Shown: piece after piece, positions 1-7,323 of the stretch | Layout of the letters: each line of letters starts with the position of its first letter | How positions within the stretch are numbered: position 1 is the stretch's first letter | Assembly: GCA_023390985.1 (NCBI GenBank) | Contig: JAEWBU010000369.1 | Location: 1-8,052, forward strand | Length of the DNA stretch: 8,052 nt | DNA from: Pseudomonadota bacterium | Lineage (GTDB): Bacteria; Pseudomonadota; Gammaproteobacteria; Burkholderiales; Burkholderiaceae_C | Direction of reading: 5' to 3' | Position numbers and translations under genes: made by a program | The notes under the pieces: model-generated | Database searches by the model: none | What the model was told of the DNA's origin: nothing | The model's input: the letters and a program-made list of their open reading frames with translations, nothing else

Positions 1-385
1 CGACCACCGGCGCGAAGCGCTCGATGCTCTCGGCGATCGAGCAGTTGATGTTCTTCTGGCTGAAGGCCTCGCTGGCCGCGCCGAACACCACGATCTCGTC
101 GGGCCGGCTCTGCACCGCGGCCTCGAAGCCCTTCATGTTGGGCGTGAGCACCGAGTAGCGCACGTCGGGGCGGCGCCGGATGCCGGCCATCACCTCGGCG
201 GCGTCGGCCATCTGCGGCACCCACTTGGGCGAGACGAAGCTGGTGACCTCGATCTCCTTGAGCCCGGCGTCCTGCAGCCGGTGCACCAGGCCGATCTTCA
301 CCTCGGCCGGGACCTGGCCCTTCTCGTTCTGCAGGCCGTCGCGCGGGCCCACGTCGACGATCTTCACTCGGGACGGCAACTTCAT
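1..385 (-). CDS. liuE: Hydroxymethylglutaryl-CoA lyase, N-terminal part (cut by window edge)
   Basis: Cleaves (S)-3-hydroxy-3-methylglutaryl-CoA to acetoacetate and acetyl-CoA, the last step of leucine breakdown, in the cytoplasm. The first 128 residues are visible, of about 300 in the family. They contain the N-terminal TIM-barrel signature VDVGPRDGLQNE (residues 10-21) with Arg15 and Asp16, equivalent to human Arg41 (catalytic) and Asp42 (metal ligand). EVTSFVSPKWVPQMAD (46-61) and KNINCSI (111-117) closely match human HMGCL. The metal-binding His pair and the catalytic Cys loop lie beyond the window edge and cannot be checked. The start ATG at 385-383 has a strong AGGAG six bases upstream. 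It follows the ghrA-like stop by 24 nt, so it is the last visible operon gene. The symbol mvaB is also used. Identity is near certain; whether the gene is intact is unknown. Confidence 0.95.
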   Translation of the reverse strand, partial: MKLPSRVKIVDVGPRDGLQNEKGQVPAEVKIGLVHRLQDAGLKEIEVTSFVSPKWVPQMADAAEVMAGIRRRPDVRYSVLTPNMKGFEAAVQSRPDEIVVFGAASEAFSQKNINCSIAESIERFAPVV

Positions 386-391
386 GGTTTT

Positions 392-396
392 CTCCT
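392..396 (-). promoter_or_regulatory. Ribosome binding site of HMG-CoA lyase
   Basis: AGGAG on the minus strand, six bases before the ATG at 385. It is the strongest Shine-Dalgarno match in the window and fixes the lyase start. It lies in the 24-nt gap after the ghrA-like stop codon. Confidence 0.8.
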
Positions 397-409
397 GCGG
401 ATCGTTCGT

Positions 410-1330
410 TCAGTATCCCCGCGCCGGATCGACCACGCCGGCGATGGGTTCACCCCGGCCCAGCGCATGGATCTTGGCAACGATCTGGGCGATGCTTTCC
501 TCGCGCAGCGTGCGCGCCGAGATGTGCGGCGTCAGCGTGATCCGGGAGTGGGTGAGGAAGGGGTGGCCCGCCGGCGGCGGCTCCTCGCGCATCACATCCA
601 GCGTGGCACCCGCCATGTGGCCGCTGTCGAGCAGCTCGAGCAGGTCGGGCTCGACGAGATGGCTGCCACGCGCCACGTTGATCAGGTAGCCCCCCGGCAT
701 CAGCCGGCCGAGCGAACGGCGGTCGAGGATGCCTTCGGTCTCGGGCGTGAGAGGCAGCAGGCACACGAGGACACGCGTGGCGGCGAGGAAGTCGTCGAAC
801 TGGTCCGCGCCCGCGAAGCAGCGGATGCCCGGCACCTCGCGCGGCGTGCGGCTCCAGCCGTTGACCGGGAACTCGAACTGGCGCACCGCCTGCGCGACGC
901 GCGTGCCCAGCACGCCAAGGCCCATGATGCCCACCGGATACTCGTTGCGGGCCTGCGGGCGGCGGTAGCCCCAGCGGCCCGCCTTGGCGTCCTGCTCGTA
1001 GCCCTCGAACTCGCGGAAGTGCCGCAGCAGCGCGTGGCAGACGTACTCGGCCATCTGCACCGACATGCCGGCGTCGTCCAGCCGCACCACCTGCAGGCCG
1101 GGCGGCAGGCGCAGCTTCATCAGCGCGTCGACGCCGGCGCCCATGTTGAAGAGCGCCTTCAGGCGGGGCTGTTCGTCGAGCAGCTGCTGGGGCGGCGACC
1201 AGACGACGGCGTAATCGGCCGGCGGCGCGCCGGGGGTCCATTCGGAGACGTCGGCCTGCGGCAGGGCGGCGCGGATGCCCTCCAACCAGGGCGCGGCCTT
1301 GGTGGCGGGGCTGAAGAAATAAATGCGCAT
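410..1330 (-). CDS. ghrA: GhrA-type glyoxylate/hydroxypyruvate reductase (D-2-hydroxyacid dehydrogenase family)
   Basis: Predicted cytoplasmic NAD(P)H-dependent reductase of 2-oxoacids such as glyoxylate and hydroxypyruvate. The 306-residue product fits the family (E. coli GhrA is 312). Visible features: substrate-side motif MGAGVDAL (63-70); Rossmann motif GLGVLG (137-142) in GIMGLGVLGTRVAQ; catalytic Arg221 in NVARGSHLVE; Glu250 in REEPPPAG; His269 in TPHISA; and the GhrA-like C-terminus VDPARGY. The Arg-Glu-His set is complete. ATG 1330 is chosen because MRIYFFSP aligns with the start of E. coli GhrA. An in-frame ATG at 1369 would add 13 residues but lies inside a palindromic repeat. Neither start has a good Shine-Dalgarno. 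The gene sits between mccA and HMG-CoA lyase, but 2-oxoacid reduction is not a step of the leucine-CoA pathway, so its role there is unclear. Exact substrate and cofactor are not decidable by eye. Confidence 0.88.
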   Translation of the reverse strand: MRIYFFSPATKAAPWLEGIRAALPQADVSEWTPGAPPADYAVVWSPPQQLLDEQPRLKALFNMGAGVDALMKLRLPPGLQVVRLDDAGMSVQMAEYVCHALLRHFREFEGYEQDAKAGRWGYRRPQARNEYPVGIMGLGVLGTRVAQAVRQFEFPVNGWSRTPREVPGIRCFAGADQFDDFLAATRVLVCLLPLTPETEGILDRRSLGRLMPGGYLINVARGSHLVEPDLLELLDSGHMAGATLDVMREEPPPAGHPFLTHSRITLTPHISARTLREESIAQIVAKIHALGRGEPIAGVVDPARGY

Positions 1331-1363
1331 GGAGGCGATTGTCCGGGTTCCGTCCTGAGGCCT

Positions 1364-1452
1364 CGTCATCCCCGCGAAGGCGGGGATCCAGTGCTTCCCT
1401 GGAAGGCCGCTGAAGGCGGAAGCTCTGGATTCCCGCCTTCGCGGGAATGACG
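1364..1452. repeat. Composite palindromic repeat, copy 1 (paired dRS3-like inverted units)
   Basis: Two 28-bp units in inverted orientation, 1364-1391 and 1425-1452, are separated by a 33-bp spacer. Each unit begins CGTCATYCCCGC on its outer side and is itself a palindrome. The cores are 1368-1387 (ATCCCCGC, loop GAAG, GCGGGGAT) and 1429-1448 (ATTCCCGC, loop CTTC, GCGGGAAT). The second core fits the Neisseria dRS3 consensus ATTCCC-N8-GGGAAT exactly. The two units differ at only two positions once inverted. Within the spacer, GCTTCC (1393-1398) pairs with GGAAGC (1418-1423), so the whole element could fold into one long hairpin. It starts 2 nt past the mccA stop codon and ends 33 nt before the ghrA-like start. 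No T-run follows on the minus strand, so it is not a canonical intrinsic terminator. Confidence 0.9.
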
Positions 1453-1454
1453 GA

Positions 1455-3446
<1,992 letters not shown>

Positions 3447-3450
3447 TTCT

Positions 3451-4086
3451 CTATTGCTCCCGGGGCATGCCTCGCCCCGCCATGAAACCTTGCACCTCGC
3501 GGACCACCGCCTTGAGGAACTTCACCAGCACGACCAGCAGCACGATCGCCACCACGATGCTCACCACCAGCACGATGGTGAAGAGGGCCGGATGCGCGGC
3601 CGACAGCCACAGCAGGAACACCACCAGGCCGTCCTCGAACAACGACACGGCCATGTTGGAGAACGGCTCCGGCGAGGTGTTGACCGCCGCGCGCGTGGTC
3701 ATCTTGGTGGCGTGGCTGGTGGCTGCCAGGCTGCCCCCCACCAGTGCCGCGACCCAGGCCATGGCGGTGCTGTCGGCGCCCAGCGCGCCGGCCGCCAGCG
3801 CCGCGCCGGCCGGGATGCGCACCAGCGTGTGCACCGCGTCCCAGACCGAATCGACGTAGGGGATCTTGTCGGCGAAGAACTCGACGAACAGCATGAAGCC
3901 GCTCGCGCCCAGCACGGCGGGGTGCTGCAGGATGTGCAGGCCCGTGGGCAGTTCGATCCAGCCCATGTAGCCGGCCAGGCCGGTGAGGAACAGCGCCGCA
4001 TAGAGCCGGAAGCCGCTGGCCCAGCCGAGCGCGGCGGCGAGCGCCAGGAACTGCGGCGGGTCCAGGAGGGCGGGGATGTTGTCCAT
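3451..4086 (-). CDS. DUF4126 family integral membrane protein
   Basis: A 211-residue inner-membrane protein of unknown function. DUF4126 is recognised from AALGWASGFRLYAALFLTGL (18-37), VEFFADKIPYVDSVWDAVHT (68-87) and SHATKMTTRAAVNTSPEPFSN (124-144), the family's hallmark blocks. Hydrophobic segments lie at about 12-40, 58-72, 92-122, 148-165 and 167-190. A short charged C-tail (191-211) follows. The ATG at 4086-4084 has GGAG six bases upstream. The gene sits between the hydratase and mccA and ends 4 nt before the mccA start, so the two are probably translated together. Upstream it is separated from liuC by a palindromic repeat. Family membership is clear from the motifs. A transport or membrane-organising role is only conjecture; no catalytic motif is visible. 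Confidence 0.87.
   Translation of the reverse strand: MDNIPALLDPPQFLALAAALGWASGFRLYAALFLTGLAGYMGWIELPTGLHILQHPAVLGASGFMLFVEFFADKIPYVDSVWDAVHTLVRIPAGAALAAGALGADSTAMAWVAALVGGSLAATSHATKMTTRAAVNTSPEPFSNMAVSLFEDGLVVFLLWLSAAHPALFTIVLVVSIVVAIVLLVVLVKFLKAVVREVQGFMAGRGMPREQ
3457..3461 (-). promoter_or_regulatory. mccA ribosome binding site inside the DUF4126 gene end
   Basis: GGGAG on the minus strand lies in the penultimate codons of the DUF4126 gene, ten bases before the mccA ATG (3446). The DUF4126 TAG stop (3453-3451) falls between this site and the start. The overlap suggests coupled translation. A purine-rich AGAGAA directly before the ATG may help. Confidence 0.65.
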
Positions 4087-4092
4087 TCAGCG

Positions 4093-4096
4093 CTCC
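4093..4096 (-). promoter_or_regulatory. Ribosome binding site of the DUF4126 gene, abutting the palindromic repeat
   Basis: GGAG on the minus strand, six bases before the ATG at 4086. The palindromic repeat starts only 2 bases upstream (4099), so a hairpin formed by the repeat would sit directly against this site and could affect ribosome access. Confidence 0.65.
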
Positions 4097-4098
4097 GC

Positions 4099-4183
4099 CG
4101 TCATCCCCGCGGAGGCGGGGATCCAGCGCTTCCGGAGTCCGCGAGGGCGGAGGCACTGGATTCCGGCCTTCGCGGGAATGACG
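4099..4183. repeat. Composite palindromic repeat, copy 2 (paired dRS3-like inverted units)
   Basis: Same architecture and orientation as the element at 1364-1452. Inverted 28-bp units at 4099-4126 and 4156-4183 flank a 29-bp spacer. The left core (4103-4122) is a perfect stem ATCCCCGC / GCGGGGAT with loop GGAG. The right core (4160-4179) is ATTCC-G-GC / GCGGGAAT, where G4165 replaces the C of the other copy and breaks one stem pair. In the spacer, GCTTCC (4128-4133) pairs with GGAGGC using one G-T wobble. It lies 18 nt past the liuC stop codon and 12 nt before the DUF4126 start. No T-run follows on the minus strand. Confidence 0.88.
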
Positions 4184-4201
4184 ATGATGGGTGCATCACT
4201 C

Positions 4202-4984
4202 TCATCCGAGCAGCCAGTTGGGCTTGCGCTTCTCCAGGAACGACCGCACGCCTTCGCGTCCTTCGTCGCTCGCCCGGATATCCGCGATGCCTTCCACCGT
4301 GCGGCGGATCAGCCCCGCGGTGATCTCGCGCTCGGCCACGTCGTGCACGAGCTGCTTGCAGGCCTTCACCGCTTCCGGGCCCGCACTCACCAGCGCCTGC
4401 GCGATCTCGCCCACCTTGGCATCCAGCTGGTCGGCCGGCACCACCTCGTGCACGAAGCCGATGCGGTGCGCCTCGGCCGCCGGGAAGCGCTCGGCGGTCA
4501 GGAACCAGCGGTGCGCCGCGCGCGCGCCCATCGCGCGGATCACATAGGGGCTGATGGTGGCGGGCAGCAGGCCCAGCCTCGACTCGCTCAGGCAGAAGTT
4601 GACCGTGTCGGCGGCGACCGCGATGTCGCAGGCCGCCACCAGGCCCACGCCGCCCGCGTAGGCGTCGCCGTGCACGCGCGCGACCGTCGGTTTCGGGATC
4701 TTGTAGAGCACCTCCAGCATGCGGGCCAGCGCGCCGGCGTCCTCCAGGTTCTCCTCGCGCGTGTAGTCGGCCATGCGCTTCATCCAGTTGAGGTCGGCGC
4801 CCGCGCAGAAGGCCGGGCCGTTGCCGGCCAGCACCACGCAGCGCACCTCGGGGCGCTTGCCCAGCTCCAGCAGCACGGCGGTCAGCTCGGTGATCACCTC
4901 GTCGTTGAAGGCGTTGCGCACGTCGGGGCGGTTGAGCGTGACGGTCGTGGTGCCGCCGGCGGTGTTCAGGAGCAGGTGTTTCAT
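4202..4984 (-). CDS. liuC: Methylglutaconyl-CoA hydratase-type enoyl-CoA hydratase (LiuC)
   Basis: Predicted to hydrate 3-methylglutaconyl-CoA to HMG-CoA, the step between the carboxylase and HMG-CoA lyase. The 260 residues match a single-domain crotonase. Visible features: oxyanion-hole segment FCAGADLNWMKRM (59-71); active-site segment HGDAYAGGVGLVAACD (105-120); and SESRLGLLPATISPYVIRA (133-151), typical of LiuC/AtuE-like hydratases. Glu134 aligns with rat crotonase Glu164, but the Glu144 position is Gly114. HRWFLTAERFPAAEAHRIG (158-176) is the usual downstream block. The ATG at 4984 has GGAG seven bases upstream. A 50-nt gap containing a small hairpin separates it from the acyl-CoA dehydrogenase gene. 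Crotonase specificity is hard to read from sequence; assignment rests on the LiuC-like motif plus location between mccB and mccA. A general enoyl-CoA hydratase or an AtuE-type isohexenylglutaconyl-CoA hydratase is the alternative. Confidence 0.87.
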   Translation of the reverse strand: MKHLLLNTAGGTTTVTLNRPDVRNAFNDEVITELTAVLLELGKRPEVRCVVLAGNGPAFCAGADLNWMKRMADYTREENLEDAGALARMLEVLYKIPKPTVARVHGDAYAGGVGLVAACDIAVAADTVNFCLSESRLGLLPATISPYVIRAMGARAAHRWFLTAERFPAAEAHRIGFVHEVVPADQLDAKVGEIAQALVSAGPEAVKACKQLVHDVAEREITAGLIRRTVEGIADIRASDEGREGVRSFLEKRKPNWLLG

Positions 4985-5007
4985 TCGGGTTCTCCGGTTC
5001 AGGTGCA

Positions 5008-5027
5008 GGCGCACGTTAGCGCGCGCC
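5008..5027 (-). other. Small GC-rich hairpin between the acyl-CoA dehydrogenase and hydratase genes
   Basis: On the minus strand the 20 bases form an eight-pair stem (GGCGCGCG with CGTGCGCC, one G-T wobble) closed by loop CTAA, within the 50-nt intercistronic gap. No T-run follows, so it is not a standard terminator. It could affect mRNA stability or processing, but a GC-rich genome produces such stems by chance. Confidence 0.4.
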
Positions 5028-5034
5028 GTGCTGT

Positions 5035-6174
5035 TCAGTAGCGCTTGGCCACTTCCTCCAGCATCACCTCGGTGGCGCCGCCGCCGATGGCCAGCACGCG
5101 GGCGTCGCGCCACAGCCTCTCGATGGCGGTCTCGCGGATGTAGCCCATGCCGCCGTGGAACTGCTGGCAGGTGCCCACGACCTCGTTGACCAGCTCGCCG
5201 GTCAGCGCCTTGAGCATGGACACGTCCTGCACGATGTCGTGCCCCTGCGTGACGCGCCACGCGCAGTGGTACATGAACTGCCGCGCCGCGCGCGTCTTCG
5301 CGTCCAGCATCGAGAGGCGCTGGCGGATGGTCTGCTGGTCCCATAGCGTGCGGCCGAAGGCCTGGCGCTGGCGCACGTAGTCCAGCGTGAGCTCGAGCGC
5401 GCGGGTGCAGTGGCCCACCGCCATCGCGGCGAGGGCGATGCGCTCGGTCTGGAAGTTCTTCATCACCGAGTAGAAGCCCTTGCCCTCCTCGCCCAGCAGG
5501 TTGGCCGCGGGGATGCGCACGTTGTCGAGCACCAGCTCGGCGGTGTCGCTGGACAGCCAGCCGGTCTTCTTCAGCGCGCGGCCGACCGAGAAGCCCGGCG
5601 TGCCCTTCTCGACGATGAACATCGAGACCTCGCGCTTGCCGGGGCCGGTCTTGGCGGCGACGAAGTACAGGTCGGCGTGCACGCCATTGGTGATGAACAT
5701 CTTGGTGCCGTTGAGCACCCAGTGGTCGCCATCGCGCCTGGCGCTGGTGCGGATGCCCGCGACGTCGGAGCCGGCGCCCGGCTCGGTGATGCCGACCGCG
5801 GTGATGGTCTCGCCCGCGATCACCTTGCGCAGGTACCTGTCCTTCTGCGCCGGCGAACCCGCGTGGTGCAGGTGCGGGCTGGCCATGTCGGTGTGGACCA
5901 GCACGGTGATGATGAAGCCGGCGTAGGTCGACTGCGACAGCGCCTCCGCGAACACCAGGTTGGTGAGCGCATCGGCCTCGGCCCCGCCGTACTCACCCTC
6001 GTACATCAGCCCGAACAGCCCGGCCTGGCCCATGCGGCGCAGCACCTCGCGCGGCACGAAGCCCTGCTCCTCCCACTTGTCCGCGTGCGGTTCGACTTCG
6101 CGGGCGATGAAGCGCGCGACCTGGTCGCGCAGCGTCTCGAACTCGGGGGTGTCGTAGATCGTGGTGAAGGACAT
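5035..6174 (-). CDS. Acyl-CoA dehydrogenase, long-chain/isovaleryl-type active site
   Basis: FAD-dependent alpha,beta-dehydrogenation of an acyl-CoA thioester, with electrons passed to ETF. The 379 residues are full family length. In order: N-terminal helical domain (about 5-118); beta domain with signature GITEPGAGSD (128-137) and WVLNGTKMFITNG (152-164); C-terminal helical domain with RQRQAFGR (268-275) and QQFHGGMGYIRETAIERLWRDAR, spanning 337-359. The common Glu of medium/short-chain enzymes (MCAD Glu376) is replaced by Gly365 in IGGGATEV. Glu244 in FQTERIALA stands where LCAD and isovaleryl-CoA dehydrogenase carry their catalytic Glu. The start ATG 6174 lies 11 nt past the lipoprotein stop, with GAGG overlapping that stop. 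Substrate cannot be named: the lack of the isovaleryl-CoA dehydrogenase signature around residues 360-379 argues against simple LiuA. A medium/long or branched acyl-CoA is possible. Confidence 0.9.
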   Translation of the reverse strand: MSFTTIYDTPEFETLRDQVARFIAREVEPHADKWEEQGFVPREVLRRMGQAGLFGLMYEGEYGGAEADALTNLVFAEALSQSTYAGFIITVLVHTDMASPHLHHAGSPAQKDRYLRKVIAGETITAVGITEPGAGSDVAGIRTSARRDGDHWVLNGTKMFITNGVHADLYFVAAKTGPGKREVSMFIVEKGTPGFSVGRALKKTGWLSSDTAELVLDNVRIPAANLLGEEGKGFYSVMKNFQTERIALAAMAVGHCTRALELTLDYVRQRQAFGRTLWDQQTIRQRLSMLDAKTRAARQFMYHCAWRVTQGHDIVQDVSMLKALTGELVNEVVGTCQQFHGGMGYIRETAIERLWRDARVLAIGGGATEVMLEEVAKRY

Positions 6175-6183
6175 GCCGGAGAA

Positions 6184-6187
6184 CCTC
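6184..6187 (-). promoter_or_regulatory. Acyl-CoA dehydrogenase ribosome binding site overlapping the lipoprotein stop
   Basis: GAGG on the minus strand shares two bases with the TGA stop (6188-6186) of the upstream lipoprotein gene and lies nine bases before the ATG at 6174. The overlap suggests that termination and re-initiation are linked. Confidence 0.6.
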
Positions 6188-7313
6188 AGCAGTTGAAGGG
6201 TTCGACGCCGCCGTCGAAACGGCGGCGCTCGAAGCGGATGGATGCAGGCGGGACCGCGCGGCCCGCGGTGGCGAAGGCCGGCAGCACGAAGTCGAAGGTG
6301 GGCACGTCCTCGGGCAGCAGGGCCTGGATCGCGATGCGCGTCTCGACACCGGCGGCAGGAATGACGTGGCCGGCCTCCAGCCGGTCGTCGAACGACAGGC
6401 GGACCTGGGACGAGCGCAGCGGCTGGGCCGGGCCGCCTTCCGACCGCACCTGCCAGGCCGCATCGACGACGCGGAGCCGACCCGCCCGCAGCGGCAGCAG
6501 GTTCATCTCGCCCTCGAACCGCGGCGCCGCGCCCGGCCTGCGGGCCAGGTACCAGCGACCGCGCCAGCGCAGGCCCGCGTCCTGGCCGCGGTGGCTGTCG
6601 GAGCTGAACTCGACGATGTTGTCGCAGGCCTGCTGAGGCGTCTCGAGGCTGCAGGCGCCCGCGCGCGCCAGCACGGCGGCCTGCTCGGCGTCGCTGCGAT
6701 AGACGTCGGGGAGCGTGCGGCTCGCAGGCCGCGCGAGCGGCGTGGCCGGGAGCACCCAGCGCGCGCCCGCATGCTCCAGTGCCAGGCCTTCAACCACCAC
6801 GCGGGCCGGCTGGCCCGCCACTGCCGTGGGCCGCACCAGCAGCAAGCCGTAAGGCGCTTGCGAATCCACCGCAACGGAGCCGGGACGCAGGGCGACGACG
6901 TCGGCCCACTGCTCCGTGGCCATCAACAATGAACGCCGGGCCGACACCTGGGGCACGACGACGGCCAGCGGGCGGCCTTCCACCAGCACCCGCGGCTCGC
7001 CCTGCCAGTGCAGCAGTTGCCCGGGCGGCAGCGTCAGTTCGGCCAACAGAAGGATTCCGGGCGGACCACCGCGCGCCTGCGGCTCGGTGCGCACGGAGAG
7101 GCGTACGCCCTGCAGGTCGGCCTGCAGCCGGGTCTCGGGACCCGATTGACCCTGGCACCAGGCCTTGCCCAGCTGCGCGCCGGCAAGGCTGGACGACGGG
7201 CGGTGGTAGCTGCCGTAGGGCGCGACGACGCAACCGGCCAGGGACGCGAGCGGCAACAGGCCCGCCGCGCGCAGCAAGCTGCGTCGTGCGAGCGGGGCCT
7301 GGCCGTCCGCCAT
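6186..7313 (-). CDS. Hypothetical Tat-like signal lipoprotein of unknown family
   Basis: I do not recognise this 375-residue protein. The N-terminus, ARRSLLRAAGLLPLASLAGC (9-28), combines a twin-arginine-like pair (Arg10-Arg11), a hydrophobic core and a lipobox LAGC with Cys28. It is therefore probably an exported lipoprotein; Val at +2 after the Cys would favour the outer membrane. The mature part is mostly beta-strand-like alternating sequence with two rough halves (about 55-200 and 235-375), for example GVRLSVRT (69-76) and FEGEMNLLPLRAGRLRVV (266-283). It has four further cysteines (53, 221, 230 and the last residue 375), which could form disulfides in the periplasm. ATG 7313 is chosen because it has GAGGG five bases upstream and directly precedes the signal peptide. 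An in-frame extension upstream would overlap mccB. It starts 8 nt after mccB and ends 11 nt before the acyl-CoA dehydrogenase, so it belongs to the operon. Confidence 0.8.
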   Translation of the reverse strand: MADGQAPLARRSLLRAAGLLPLASLAGCVVAPYGSYHRPSSSLAGAQLGKAWCQGQSGPETRLQADLQGVRLSVRTEPQARGGPPGILLLAELTLPPGQLLHWQGEPRVLVEGRPLAVVVPQVSARRSLLMATEQWADVVALRPGSVAVDSQAPYGLLLVRPTAVAGQPARVVVEGLALEHAGARWVLPATPLARPASRTLPDVYRSDAEQAAVLARAGACSLETPQQACDNIVEFSSDSHRGQDAGLRWRGRWYLARRPGAAPRFEGEMNLLPLRAGRLRVVDAAWQVRSEGGPAQPLRSSQVRLSFDDRLEAGHVIPAAGVETRIAIQALLPEDVPTFDFVLPAFATAGRAVPPASIRFERRRFDGGVEPFNC

Positions 7314-7318
7314 CGCGG

Positions 7319-7323
7319 CCCTC
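7319..7323 (-). promoter_or_regulatory. Lipoprotein gene ribosome binding site overlapping the mccB stop
   Basis: GAGGG on the minus strand overlaps the mccB TGA stop (7324-7322) and stands five bases before the ATG at 7313. It decides the start of the lipoprotein gene over longer in-frame options and ties its translation to mccB. Confidence 0.7.

Noticed and set aside
1331..1369. Longer N-terminus for the GhrA-like protein, from the ATG at 1369
   Set aside because: The added 13 residues do not match the family, and the codons begin inside the palindromic repeat; MRIYFFSP at 1330 aligns with the GhrA start.
281..1450. Long plus-strand open frame (389 codons) opposite the ghrA-like gene
   Set aside because: It is antisense to a gene with full family motifs, its translation is low-complexity Ala/Arg/Gly/His-rich, and it runs through the palindromic repeat. 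It is a high-GC shadow frame.
1364..1452. Palindromic repeats as rho-independent terminators
   Set aside because: Strong stems are present in both copies, but no T-run follows on the coding strand. The same units recur as a repeat family, so repeat is the better call; an effect on RNA ends is left open in the findings.
5410..6636. Plus-strand open frame opposite the acyl-CoA dehydrogenase and lipoprotein genes
   Set aside because: Spans two real minus-strand genes and their junction, with shadow-like composition and no family motif.
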